Positions 1 to 7,878 of a stretch of DNA of 64,000 nucleotides are shown piece by piece. Within the stretch, counting starts at the first letter, position 1, and the number at the start of each line of letters is the position of its first letter. The notes beneath the pieces were generated by a model, which was not told where the DNA came from, made no database searches, and worked only from the letters and a program-made list of their open reading frames with translations. This stretch comes from Acidobacteriota bacterium (GTDB lineage Bacteria; Acidobacteriota; Blastocatellia; Chloracidobacteriales; Chloracidobacteriaceae), in NCBI GenBank assembly GCA_016208495.1, contig JACQXX010000085.1:1-64000 (forward strand), in the 5' to 3' direction. Position numbers and translations under genes: made by a program.

Positions 1-44
1 AAATCTGACGCAATGAGTCAAAAGGGTTGACGAAGGAAAAAGAA

Positions 45-92
45 ATGAGTATTCCCGACAGAACAAAAAATAGACAGAAGGAGAATACTCAT
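45..92 (+). promoter_or_regulatory. Inverted repeat in transposase leader
   Basis: A perfect 10-bp inverted repeat, ATGAGTATTC at 45-54 and GAATACTCAT at 83-92, encloses a 28-nt loop and ends two bases before the transposase ATG. The Shine-Dalgarno-like AGAAGGAG (77-84) touches the right arm. Folding in mRNA could hide the ribosome site, as is known for other insertion sequences; it could instead be part of the element's end. Confidence 0.45.
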
Positions 93-93
93 C

Positions 94-1161
94 ATGGTGG
101 CCTATCATAGTCTGGATTCAGCCTATCGGAAAGTGGTGAAGCAGGCGCTGGCGAATGCAAGGAAACTGGGACAGGAAAAAAAGGCGAGGCGGTTGGGAGC
201 AATCCTGGCGTTGGATCAGGGAATCCGGATTGAGGAAGTGGCGAAGTTGAGCGGGGTGACGGTGGAGACAGTGGCGGAGTGGGTGAAACGATTTTTGGTG
301 GGGGGAATCCGGGGATTGATGGCGAAAAAAGCGCCGGGACGACCGGGAAAACTGACACCGAAGCAAAAGGCGGAAGTGAAGGCGATGGTGGTGGCGGGGC
401 CGAAGGCGGCAGGGTTTGAAGGGGGGTGCTGGCGAACGCCGATGATTCAGGATTGGATCAAACGGCGGTTTGGAGTGATGTACAATGTGCATTATCTGAG
501 TGAGTTGCTGAGAAATTTGGGGTTATCGTACCAGAAAGCCAAATTTGAGTCGGATCATTTGAATGACATTGCGCGCCACAAGTGGAAAACACAGACGTTT
601 CCGGCGCTGGTGGCCGAAGCCAAAGCCAACGGGGCCTGGTTATTATTTGGAGACGAAGCCTCGTTTCCGCAATGGGGGACCTTATCCTATACCTGGGCGG
701 AACGGGGACACCAACCCGTGGTCAAAACCTCGGGGAAGCGCAAAGGCTACAAAGTGTTTGGGGTGATTGATTATTTCAGTGGCCGGTTTTTTGGCCGGGG
801 TCAGGAAGGCAAGTTCAATTCCGAATCCTACCAGGCATTTTTGACTCAGGTGATGGCCCAAACAGGTGAGCGGTTCGTGATCTTGATTCAGGATGGAGCC
901 AAATATCATACCAGTGCCGCCATGAACGTGTTTTTTGCTCAGCATCAGGATCGGTTGCGAGTCGAGCCGTTGCCGACCTACTCTCCCGACTATAACCCGA
1001 TTGAGAAATTGTGGAAGCGGATCAAGGAAACGGAAACGCACCTTCACCATTTCCCGACTTTTGAATCGCTGGTGACCAAAGTTGAGCAGGCGATTGCCCG
1101 ATTTCAAAATAGACAAGAAGAAATTTTGGCGTTGTGTGGGTTGAAGGTGCAGAAACGGTGA
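94..1161 (+). CDS. IS630-family DDE transposase
   Basis: Transposase that cuts and rejoins the ends of its own insertion sequence. A helix-turn-helix region (about residues 35-75) precedes an RNase H-like core. The D-D-E triad is visible as D187 (LLFGDEAS), D267 (ILIQDGAKYH) and E304 (SPDYNPIEKLW); the DGAKYH and SPDYNPIE signatures are typical of the IS630/Tc1-mariner group. The 355-residue frame is unbroken, so the gene may be active. ATG at 94 follows AGAAGGAG. The stop lies only 57 bp before xseA, so any right end of the element must sit at or close to the xseA promoter. I could not identify both terminal inverted repeats or a TA duplication; the left end may lie at or beyond base 1. Confidence 0.9.
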   Translation: MVAYHSLDSAYRKVVKQALANARKLGQEKKARRLGAILALDQGIRIEEVAKLSGVTVETVAEWVKRFLVGGIRGLMAKKAPGRPGKLTPKQKAEVKAMVVAGPKAAGFEGGCWRTPMIQDWIKRRFGVMYNVHYLSELLRNLGLSYQKAKFESDHLNDIARHKWKTQTFPALVAEAKANGAWLLFGDEASFPQWGTLSYTWAERGHQPVVKTSGKRKGYKVFGVIDYFSGRFFGRGQEGKFNSESYQAFLTQVMAQTGERFVILIQDGAKYHTSAAMNVFFAQHQDRLRVEPLPTYSPDYNPIEKLWKRIKETETHLHHFPTFESLVTKVEQAIARFQNRQEEILALCGLKVQKR

Positions 1162-1218
1162 TTTTTCCTCATATCATCAGTTTCAATTTTTTCCGCATGC
1201 CTTCTTTGTCTGAACCTG

Positions 1219-2601
1219 ATGAGCCTTTTTGATTTACTTACCCAATCTGAAGAACGCCGACCACTTTCTGTTTCTGAACTCACTGCCCAAATTCGCCGCC
1301 GCCTGGAAGGTGAATTTGGCGCAGTGATCGTTCAGGGTGAAATCTCAAATTTCAAAGCCCACTCTTCAGGGCACTGGTATTTCACGCTCAAAGATGATCG
1401 GGCGCAAATCCGCGGCGCCTGTTTTCGCAATGCCAATCAGCGTATTCGATTTCGCCCAGCCGATGGGCTGAGTGTGATCGTTCGTGGAAGCCTGTCGGTC
1501 TATGAACCTCGTGGCGATTATCAATTGCTGGCCACGATGATTGAGCCGGTTGGTGTTGGTTCACTTCAACTTGCCTTCGAACAATTAAAAGCCCGACTTG
1601 AAAAAGAAGGACTCTTTGACCCGGCGCACAAACGGCCCATTCCGCTCATGCCACGTCGGGTAGGTGTGGTGACGTCTCCGACTGGAGCCGCCATTCGCGA
1701 TATTGTCCGGGTTCTTTCGCGTCGCAACGATACGGTCAGCCTTTTGCTCTATCCAGCAGCGGTTGAAGGCGAGAGCGCGGCCAAAGAAATTCGGGCTGGA
1801 ATTGAATATTTCAATACCCACAACACCGGCAACACAGCAGTTGATGTGCTGATTGTCGGGCGCGGCGGTGGTTCGGCTGAATCACTCTGGGCGTTTAATG
1901 ACGAAGCCTTGGCGCGGGCCATCCATCACTCTCAAATTCCAGTTATTTCAGCCGTCGGCCACGAAGTTGATTACACGATTGCTGACTTTGTGGCTGATTT
2001 GCGTGCCCCGACGCCATCGGCAGCCGCAGAAATGGTGGCGATTCAGAAAAGTGAAGTCATTGGGCAGTTAAACCGGGCGGAAGTGACCCTGGAGCGGCAC
2101 ATTCGATATAAACTCCTTGTTGCCAGGTCACGCTGGCAGGAGCTGGCCCGACATCAGGTCTTTTCGGATGTTCAATCCCGATTGCGTGACACCCAGCAAT
2201 GGCTTGATGAATTGTCGCAACGATTGGAAACCAGCATGGTGACTGGCCTGCGGTCACTTCGCGAACGTGAACAGCGAGCGTCGCAGCAACTTTATTCATT
2301 TGACTGGTCACGCTATTTTCAACTTCAACGCCAGCGTGTCGGGCAAACCGAAGCCCGGTTGCATAATGTGCTTGCTCATCAACTGGAAGCCCGCCAGGCA
2401 CGGTTCGAGCAGGCAGCGGCCCGTCTGGAAATGCTCTCGCCGTTGCGGGTGTTGAGTCGTGGGTATGCACTGGTGTGGAATCAACAGGGGCAACTGGTCA
2501 AGCGTGCGGTTGACATCAAATCCGGAGAACTTCTTCGCATTCGAGTCAGTCAAGGTGAATTCAACTGTACTGTTCTTGATTCTCAACCTGAAGAATCCTA
2601 A
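1219..2601 (+). CDS. xseA: Exodeoxyribonuclease VII large subunit
   Basis: Catalytic large subunit of exonuclease VII, which with several XseB copies degrades single-stranded DNA to oligonucleotides in repair. The 460-residue length is usual for the family. An N-terminal OB fold (about residues 15-115, with VQGEISNFKAHSSGHWYFTLK) is followed by the exonuclease domain with PRRVGVVTSPTGAAIRDI and GRGGGSAESLWAFND, both hallmark stretches of XseA. The C-terminal half is rich in charged helices, as expected for the XseB-binding coiled coil. No xseB reading frame follows; the next gene is unrelated, so the small subunit must be elsewhere. The ATG at 1219 has no clear Shine-Dalgarno, and the IS630 gene directly upstream may have replaced its natural promoter. 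Confidence 0.93.
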   Translation: MSLFDLLTQSEERRPLSVSELTAQIRRRLEGEFGAVIVQGEISNFKAHSSGHWYFTLKDDRAQIRGACFRNANQRIRFRPADGLSVIVRGSLSVYEPRGDYQLLATMIEPVGVGSLQLAFEQLKARLEKEGLFDPAHKRPIPLMPRRVGVVTSPTGAAIRDIVRVLSRRNDTVSLLLYPAAVEGESAAKEIRAGIEYFNTHNTGNTAVDVLIVGRGGGSAESLWAFNDEALARAIHHSQIPVISAVGHEVDYTIADFVADLRAPTPSAAAEMVAIQKSEVIGQLNRAEVTLERHIRYKLLVARSRWQELARHQVFSDVQSRLRDTQQWLDELSQRLETSMVTGLRSLREREQRASQQLYSFDWSRYFQLQRQRVGQTEARLHNVLAHQLEARQARFEQAAARLEMLSPLRVLSRGYALVWNQQGQLVKRAVDIKSGELLRIRVSQGEFNCTVLDSQPEES

Positions 2602-2709
2602 TCTCTCGAAATTCCAAATCTTCACCATTTCCGCACCCACTCAACCCGTTTCAACTCGAAGGAATACAGTTGTTTCCTTCTTTCCTGCCCATTTTCATTC
2701 TCAAACCTT

Positions 2710-3189
2710 ATGCACCCAAATGAACAGCTCATCAACAAGTTCTACTCAAGTTTCCAGAAGCGCGACCACGTCGGAATGAATGAGTGTTATCACCCCAATG
2801 CGGAATTCACCGATGAAGCGTTCGTCGGCTTAAAAGGCAAAGAAGTCCATGCCATGTGGCACATGCTGTGTGAGCGGGCAAAAGACTTCGACATGACATT
2901 TAGCAATGTGCAGGCTGATGACCGCAAGGGATCGGCCAACTGGGAAGCCCGCTACACGTTTCGGCTGACTGGGCGACCGGTTCACAATGTCATCAAAGCC
3001 TCCTTTGAATTTCAGGATGGAAAAATCATCCGCCATCGGGACACCTTTGATTTCTACAAATGGGCCCGGATGGCCTTTGGGATGAAAGGCACATTGCTCG
3101 GAGCAACCGCGTTTTTCAAAAAAGCCGTTCAGCGAAAAGTCCAAATTACGCTTCAAGAATTCATGCAGGCCAAGAAGTACAATAGCTAG
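2710..3189 (+). CDS. SnoaL-like / NTF2-fold protein
   Basis: A 159-residue protein of the cone-shaped NTF2/SnoaL-like fold. It opens with a helix and the pattern NEQLINKFYSSFQKRD..., then CYHPNAEFTDEAF and a C-terminal FQDGKIIRHRDTFDFYKWA, which match the usual SnoaL-like order (helix, His/Asp pocket, 'F.dGkI.r..d..D'). Such proteins are small cytoplasmic isomerases, hydrolases or ligand binders; the substrate cannot be read from the sequence. It follows xseA by 108 bp on the same strand and is followed by repeat DNA and a strong hairpin terminator at 3423-3451. No signal peptide is visible. Confidence 0.75.
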   Translation: MHPNEQLINKFYSSFQKRDHVGMNECYHPNAEFTDEAFVGLKGKEVHAMWHMLCERAKDFDMTFSNVQADDRKGSANWEARYTFRLTGRPVHNVIKASFEFQDGKIIRHRDTFDFYKWARMAFGMKGTLLGATAFFKKAVQRKVQITLQEFMQAKKYNS

Positions 3190-3422
3190 GAGTTGGGCTG
3201 AAAAAACCAGGGCTTGGGGCAATCAAAGGGATGAGGGATGAAGGATGAGGGATGAAATAAAACCAGGTCTTCAACCCCAAGCTCTCAGCCCCAAACCCTC
3301 AGCCCTGGTTTTTCAGCCCTAAGCCCTGAGCCCTGAGCCCCAAGCCCGAAGTCTTCAAAGTCACCTTTTGAGTCATTTTCACCGTGGCTATTGAGCAAAT
3401 GAGGCAAAATTGCACAGTTTTG
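3190..3422. repeat. Gap with degenerate 7-bp repeats
   Basis: Non-coding. It holds degenerate heptamer-period DNA in two blocks: GGGATGA-type units around 3228-3262 and CAGCCCT/GAGCCCC-type units around 3270-3345. Similar mixed blocks recur near 5640, 30070, 34130, 42750 and 58740. No credible gene is seen. Confidence 0.6.
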
Positions 3423-3451
3423 AAAACCTTCCCCATCGGGAAGGTTTTTTT
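3423..3451 (+). terminator. Intrinsic terminator after SnoaL-like gene
   Basis: AAAACCTTCCC (3423-3433), loop CATC, and GGGAAGGTTTT (3438-3448) form a perfect 11-bp stem with a tetraloop. T residues continue to 3451. It lies 230 bp after the SnoaL-like stop, and its A-rich left arm could also serve the other strand. Confidence 0.7.
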
Positions 3452-3637
3452 ATGCGCGGAAAACTCCTGGAACGTGAGTGGAACCAAAGGTTTAGAAAGG
3501 CCGTAGGACAAAAGTGAGTAATCACTTACTTTGGCACAAAGGTTGCTCTCTTAATTCTCAGAGAGCGCAAACCACAACCACGTGAGCCCGATGGCAAAAC
3601 GGAGGAGGTGGTAATTTGGTAACAGGAGACAACCAAT

Positions 3638-4564
3638 ATGAAATCCACATTTATTCAAAAAGTTATTTACACGGTGCTGGTCGGATTGGTGGTAGGCAGT
3701 TTCATGACCCCAGCGGCACTGGCCCAAACCAATTCCAATACCCGATTAAAAACCGTAACTGTCACCGTGAATGTTGAAGGCAACACAACCCTTGATCCCA
3801 AAGACTTTATGGTTTTTGAAGATCGCATTCAGCAAACCGTCGTTTCAGCCATTCCAGCATCAAGTGAAGCGGCACCGCTCAATCTGGCGATTGTGATGGA
3901 AACGGCGTTGCCTCAAATCAATGTCGAATTGCAACGACTCCGAACATTTGTGCGGGAGCTTCCGGCTGGTTCGCGAGTCATGGTGGGCTATGTTTGGGGC
4001 AACTACCTGACGGTGCAACAACCATTTTCAACTGATCTGGATGCCGTTGCAGCCAGCATGCACGTGGTACCGGCAACGCAAAACGGAGTCTGGAGCCCAT
4101 ACCTGCCATTGATGGATGTCTTGAAGAAATTCAATGGATTACCTGAAGGACGCAATGAAATCCTGTTCATTTCCAATGGGTTTGACCCATTTAATGGTTC
4201 ATTTTCCTCACCCTCGTCAAATCTTTACCTGGATCGAGCCGTGAGACAGGCCCAGCGGTCAAATATCACGATTCACACGGTTTTCAGTCCGGCGCCGTAT
4301 GTCAGACGCTTTAATGCGGTGTTAACTGGTCAGAGCGCATTGGCCTACGTTGCCGAAGAAACCGGCGGGCAGGCTTACATCGGGACCAGAACCGGTTTTG
4401 TGACATTTGATTCACCACTGAAGAACCTGAGCAATGCGCTCAAAAATCAGTATGTGATTACCTATCAGAGCACAAACCTCGACAAGAAATTCCATAAAGT
4501 CGAGGTCAAAACCGATTACTCAAATGTGAAAGTGTCGGTTTTGAAAGGGTATTCAGTGAAGTGA
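3638..4564 (+). CDS. Secreted VWFA-related protein
   Basis: A 308-residue exported protein with a clear signal peptide (about residues 1-29: KK-free basic start, hydrophobic TVLVGLVVGSFM, cleavage after AALAQ). The rest resembles the 'VWFA-related domain' proteins abundant in Acidobacteria: an N-terminal strand region ending in DFMVFEDRIQQTV, then a von Willebrand A-like Rossmann domain with NLAIVMETALP where a canonical MIDAS would read DxSxS, then FISNGFDPF and a C-terminal YVITYQSTNLDKKFHKVEV. The MIDAS is degenerate, so metal-dependent binding is doubtful. Function is unknown; a role in adhesion or envelope assembly is only a guess from the fold. Upstream GGAGGAGG (3601-3608) lies 30 bp before the ATG; a closer AACAGGAG (about 3621-3628) fits better. 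Confidence 0.8.
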   Translation: MKSTFIQKVIYTVLVGLVVGSFMTPAALAQTNSNTRLKTVTVTVNVEGNTTLDPKDFMVFEDRIQQTVVSAIPASSEAAPLNLAIVMETALPQINVELQRLRTFVRELPAGSRVMVGYVWGNYLTVQQPFSTDLDAVAASMHVVPATQNGVWSPYLPLMDVLKKFNGLPEGRNEILFISNGFDPFNGSFSSPSSNLYLDRAVRQAQRSNITIHTVFSPAPYVRRFNAVLTGQSALAYVAEETGGQAYIGTRTGFVTFDSPLKNLSNALKNQYVITYQSTNLDKKFHKVEVKTDYSNVKVSVLKGYSVK

Positions 4565-4568
4565 GGTT

Positions 4569-4618
4569 ATCAGGGTTCAGGGTTCAGGGTTCAGGGTTCA
4601 GGGTTCAGGGTTCAGAGT
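4569..4618. repeat. GGTTCAG heptamer array
   Basis: About seven head-to-tail copies of GGTTCAG starting a few bases after the VWFA stop codon. The same unit recurs in seven other gaps in this window. Confidence 0.9.
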
Positions 4619-4752
4619 TCCTAATCCCCCCGGATTTTGTGGGATATGCTCAAAATGAAGCAAAAAGTCCGAAAAATAGCCTGTTTTGAGCTGTTTTATC
4701 TGTCACCCACAAAAATGTAGGTTAGCTAAGTCCTTTGTTTTCGATATAGGGT

Positions 4753-5592
4753 TTGCCTGCTGCCAAAATTCCTGCGCCGCACCAAACAGCATCACTGCTG
4801 ATATGTGGCATTCTAAAACTGGATCAGACCACACTGATTGCCCATCCGGAAGACACTGTATCCGCTGCGGATGCTGCCAGATTGCGGAATGCTTTTTCCC
4901 GACGCGCCCAGGGTGAGCCAGCGCAATATCTCATTGGTTCACAAGAGTTTTATGGTTTGGAGTTTCGGGTGTCGCCAGCCGTTTTGATCCCACGCCCGGA
5001 AACTGAATTTCTGGTTGAAGTGGCCCTTGAATTTTGCTGTCAACAAAACCTTACCCACCCACGGATCATTGATATTGGGACTGGTTCCGGTTGCCTGGCG
5101 GTGACGCTGGCGGTGAAATTGCCAGCCGCCCAGGTCATCGCGCTGGATCTTTCCCCAGATGCGCTTGAGATTGCCCAGCAGAATGCTACGACTCATTGTG
5201 TGGCAGACCGAATTCAATTTCTGGAAAGCAATTATTTAAGCGCCGTGCGGGATCTCCCACCTTCTGAACGAGTTGATGTTGTGGTCACTAACCCTCCATA
5301 CATTTCGCAGGCAGAATATGCCGGACTCCAGCGCGAAGTCCGTGATTTTGAACCGAAAATGGCACTTGTTGGAGGTGAAGAGGGAACGGAAGGCTACGCC
5401 CAGATTCTGATTGATCTGGATCGAGTGCTCAAACCCAACGGGCTCTTTGCCTGTGAAGTCGGCTACACCCAGGCGCAAACCATTGCCAGACTTGGACTTC
5501 AAGTCGGTTGGGATGACCAGCGGATCATTGATGATTTGCAGGGAATTCCACGTGTGGTGGTTCTCAGGAAACAGCGAGTGAAGAGCGAGTAG
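4753..5592 (+). CDS. prmC: Release factor N5-glutamine methyltransferase
   Basis: Methylates the GGQ glutamine of peptide-chain release factors using S-adenosylmethionine. The Rossmann methyltransferase motif DIGTGSGCLAV (about 107-117) and the NPPY motif (VVTNPPYISQ, N180) that holds the substrate glutamine are both intact. So are the PrmC-specific stretches RRAQGEPAQYLIGSQEFYG and VLIPRPETE. The only start in frame is TTG 4753, because TAG at 4747-4749 closes the frame. Against the E. coli protein this removes roughly the first 12 residues of the N-terminal helical domain, so the start region may be eroded or a frameshift may lie upstream, where a GGTTCAG array and 130 bp of featureless DNA sit. 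The catalytic part is complete. Confidence 0.88.
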   Translation: MPAAKIPAPHQTASLLICGILKLDQTTLIAHPEDTVSAADAARLRNAFSRRAQGEPAQYLIGSQEFYGLEFRVSPAVLIPRPETEFLVEVALEFCCQQNLTHPRIIDIGTGSGCLAVTLAVKLPAAQVIALDLSPDALEIAQQNATTHCVADRIQFLESNYLSAVRDLPPSERVDVVVTNPPYISQAEYAGLQREVRDFEPKMALVGGEEGTEGYAQILIDLDRVLKPNGLFACEVGYTQAQTIARLGLQVGWDDQRIIDDLQGIPRVVVLRKQRVKSE

Positions 5593-5745
5593 TGAGATAG
5601 CGAGTAGCGAGTAGGGAAACAACCACTTCAGCCCAAAGTCTTCAGCCCTGAGCCCCATAAGCGTCAGGATAGGGGTTTTAGGCGCGCAGGGTCGTTTGTT
5701 CAATAGCGCCGTGGTGCGAAGCCCACGGTCTTCAGCCCGAAAGTA
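5593..5745. repeat. Heptamer-rich gap with half MITE-1 copy
   Basis: Between the converging prmC and CHAD genes. It starts with degenerate CTACTCG/TAGCGAG-type units (5583-5620), then CAGCCC-type units. From 5656 to about 5731 comes a one-ended copy of the MITE-1 element: the left terminus CATAAGCGTCAGGAT and the internal hairpin CCGTGG...CCACGG are present as in the copy at 32615, but the right terminus is missing. Confidence 0.6.
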
Positions 5746-6639
5746 TTAAAGTGCCAGCAAAAAATCAGTAAATCCTTCATCTACAGCCTTTTGCCAGCTT
5801 ATCAATAAACTGCCGTAGGTCGTGTTCCGGCGGTTCCGATAGTACTCAATCAGCCACAAAATGGTCGGACGTTCCAGTGTGAGACAGATGCGTTGCCGGT
5901 AGTTGAGAAATTCCACCATCACATCGCAATCGTGGAGCGTTCCAAGGTCTTCCTGAACCGTCTTGAGAATATGGAGCAATTGTCCGGCATTGGAGAGGCA
6001 ACTGGCAAAGATTTCAATGGCATACCGCAATCGTTTGCCCGCAATGCGCATGATATGTTGTTCTTCGCTGGCAGTTGGGTCCGCCAGACAGGGCTGATGG
6101 CTTAAAAATTCGTGGGCCAGGGCTGACAACACAACGTGGGCCTGTTCTTCAAAGAGCACGGCGTGGGCAAACGGGTCAGATTCCACCTGCCCAAAAAATT
6201 CGACGAATTCACCGGGATGCCACTTCTGAAGGGTTTTTGCCAGCAACGCAAACTCTTCAGCTCGAATGGTGCCGATGTAGCCATAAAATGAATCAAATCC
6301 GTCGAGGAGGTCTTTTGGACCCCGACGTTCGGCTTTTTCCAAACTTTCAAGCATCACGTCAAGGTCACGGACCGTGCCCAATGTGCGGGTGACGTCGCGC
6401 GCTTCGCGTTGAAAGCGGGCAATGCGTTTTCCAGGGAAGAGCGTGCCGAAACTCCGCCACGCAGCCCGTAATCGGCGCGAACATACGCGCATATCGTGCA
6501 AGTTTTCAATGTCGGTATCTTCCAGAACCGCATCCCGATACGAGGCCATCTGTTCAAAGCGGGCCATAATCACGTGGCGTGCCGCCGTATCGAGGTGCAT
6601 GCCCGGATGTAAATCAGGAATTTCCCAGGGTTTTGCCAT
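5746..6639 (-). CDS. CHAD domain protein
   Basis: A 297-residue CHAD (conserved histidine alpha-helical domain) protein. CHAD folds are helical bundles that bind inorganic polyphosphate and often sit near polyphosphate or triphosphate-tunnel enzymes. The defining motif is near the N-terminus, IENLHDMRVCSRRLRAAWRSF, and a second half-motif in the C-terminal repeat reads IMRIAGKRLRYAIEIF with LGTLHDCDVM. The frame is open upstream to 6792, but that extension is only translated GAAGAAT repeat DNA. The ATG at 6637-6639 (MAKPWEIPD) is the sensible start. It is divergent from the xerC-type gene, with 152 bp between the starts. No polyphosphate enzyme is adjacent, so its role here is not fixed by context. 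Confidence 0.85.
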   Translation of the reverse strand: MAKPWEIPDLHPGMHLDTAARHVIMARFEQMASYRDAVLEDTDIENLHDMRVCSRRLRAAWRSFGTLFPGKRIARFQREARDVTRTLGTVRDLDVMLESLEKAERRGPKDLLDGFDSFYGYIGTIRAEEFALLAKTLQKWHPGEFVEFFGQVESDPFAHAVLFEEQAHVVLSALAHEFLSHQPCLADPTASEEQHIMRIAGKRLRYAIEIFASCLSNAGQLLHILKTVQEDLGTLHDCDVMVEFLNYRQRICLTLERPTILWLIEYYRNRRNTTYGSLLISWQKAVDEGFTDFLLAL

Positions 6640-6657
6640 AGAAAGAAGAATGAGGAG

Positions 6658-6700
6658 TTGAAAATGAAGAATGAAGAATGAAGAATGAAGAATGAAGAAT
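6658..6700. repeat. GAAGAAT heptamer array in CHAD leader
   Basis: About six units of GAAGAAT (read as ATTCTTC on the CHAD strand), ending 19 bp upstream of the CHAD start codon and thus inside its presumed 5' leader. Confidence 0.85.
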
Positions 6701-6705
6701 GCAGT

Positions 6706-6731
6706 GTCAGTACCACCTGCGTGAGCGGGTG
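6706..6731. repeat. REP-like palindrome, copy 1
   Basis: A 26-bp sequence (GTCAGTACCACCTGCG..., ending GCGGGTG) identical to the one at 17858-17883. It contains the stem CACC...GGTG around TGCGTGAGCG. It lies in the divergent CHAD/xerC gap. Confidence 0.7.
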
Positions 6732-6791
6732 AGTTTTCCATTCTACATTCTAAATCAAACATTCGACATTCGGCCTTCCCGGAGGATTGCA

Positions 6792-7709
6792 ATGGAGCAG
6801 TATTTGGAGGACTTCAAAAAACATCTGATGTACGAGCGCAACGTTTCGGAACATACCTTGCGCAACTACCTGAGCGATTTGGAACAATTCCACGATTATC
6901 TGTGCCCGGTTGATAAACAAGGTGTTCGCCGTGAAGTCAATATCCGCGATATTGATAACATCACGATCCGCGAGTATATGGCGACGCTATATAGCAAAAA
7001 CAAAAAGAAGACCTCAATTGCCCGCAAACTCGCCACACTCCGCACCTTTTTCAAATACTTATGCCGTGAAGGGATCCTGGAAATGAACCCGGCCCGGCTG
7101 GTTTCGTCGCCCCGGCTTGAGAAAAAGCTTCCGAATTATCTCACGGTTGAAGAAGTCATCCGCTTTATCGAAATCCCAGATTTGGAAACAGTGCTCGGGA
7201 AGCGGGATCGCGCCATCTTGGAAATGCTGTATGGAACTGGCGTTCGCGTCTCGGAACTGGTCAATTTGAACTTGCAGGATATAGATTTCACCCAAATGAC
7301 GGTGCGTGTGCGAGGAAAAGGCCGGAAAGAACGCATTGTTCCATTTGGTGAATATGCCAAAAAAGCAGTGGAACTCTACCTTGGCGTGCGCGGCGAACTG
7401 ATGATGAATGCGCCGGAAGACAAGCGGGTACCGAACGCGGTCTTTTACAACTATCAGGGAACACGCATCACGACGCGCTCCGTTGGGCGAATGATTGACA
7501 AGTACATCAAAGAATGCGCCGACCTGCACCACATCAGCCCACATAGTTTGCGGCACTCGTTTGCAACCCACCTGCTCAATGCCGGAGCTGATTTGCGTTC
7601 CATCCAGGAATTGCTTGGCCACGCCCGGCTGTCAACCACCCAGCAATACACCCACATTTCACAGGATCGGCTGATGGAAGTGTATGACAGAGCCCATCCA
7701 AAAGCCTGA
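6792..7709 (+). CDS. xerC: Tyrosine recombinase, XerC/XerD type
   Basis: Site-specific tyrosine recombinase of the Xer group, which resolves chromosome dimers at dif before division. From ATG 6792 (GGAGG at 6781-6785, 6 bp spacing) it is 305 residues, the usual Xer size. An N-terminal SAM-like core-binding domain (about 1-95) precedes the catalytic domain, where R152 (GTGVRVSEL), K176 ([11 protein letters not shown]), H251 and R254 ([12 protein letters not shown]), H277 ([10 protein letters not shown]) and the nucleophile Y286 (QQYTH) are all present. The ending [14 protein letters not shown] is XerC-like. A longer frame back to 6699 reads through repeat DNA and is rejected. Whether it is XerC or XerD cannot be settled without the partner. 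Confidence 0.9.
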   Translation: MEQYLEDFKKHLMYERNVSEHTLRNYLSDLEQFHDYLCPVDKQGVRREVNIRDIDNITIREYMATLYSKNKKKTSIARKLATLRTFFKYLCREGILEMNPARLVSSPRLEKKLPNYLTVEEVIRFIEIPDLETVLGKRDRAILEMLYGTGVRVSELVNLNLQDIDFTQMTVRVRGKGRKERIVPFGEYAKKAVELYLGVRGELMMNAPEDKRVPNAVFYNYQGTRITTRSVGRMIDKYIKECADLHHISPHSLRHSFATHLLNAGADLRSIQELLGHARLSTTQQYTHISQDRLMEVYDRAHPKA

Positions 7710-7710
7710 T

Positions 7711-7878
7711 TAGTGGCTAGTGGTTAGTGGTTAGTGGTTAGAAATCAATACTTTCGAAGAAAAACCCTGAACCCTGACAAGATGACCGACTGACAAGGTG
7801 ACAAGGTGATTTTTTCATCCCTCATCCTTCATCCCTCATCCCTTCCGAAAACCCTGAACCCTGAGATGGTATTCAACA
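7711..7878. repeat. TAGTGGT array and mixed repeats
   Basis: About four copies of TAGTGGT (7711-7741) are followed by fragments of the CCCTGAA (7763-7778), GTGACAAG (7788-7808) and GGATGAG-type (7816-7841) repeats. The last part (7846-7864) is again CCCTGAA. No promoter stands out for the following gene. Confidence 0.7.

Noticed and set aside
2057-2640. Long ORFs antisense to xseA
   Set aside because: They have no family features and mirror the codon structure of xseA.
2602-2709. xseB expected after xseA
   Set aside because: No small frame with XseB features is seen in 2602-2709; the next gene is SnoaL-like.
3350-3450. Leader-peptide attenuator before the VWFA gene
   Set aside because: A terminator hairpin is present but there is no short ORF with a run of regulatory codons, and the next start is almost 190 bp away.
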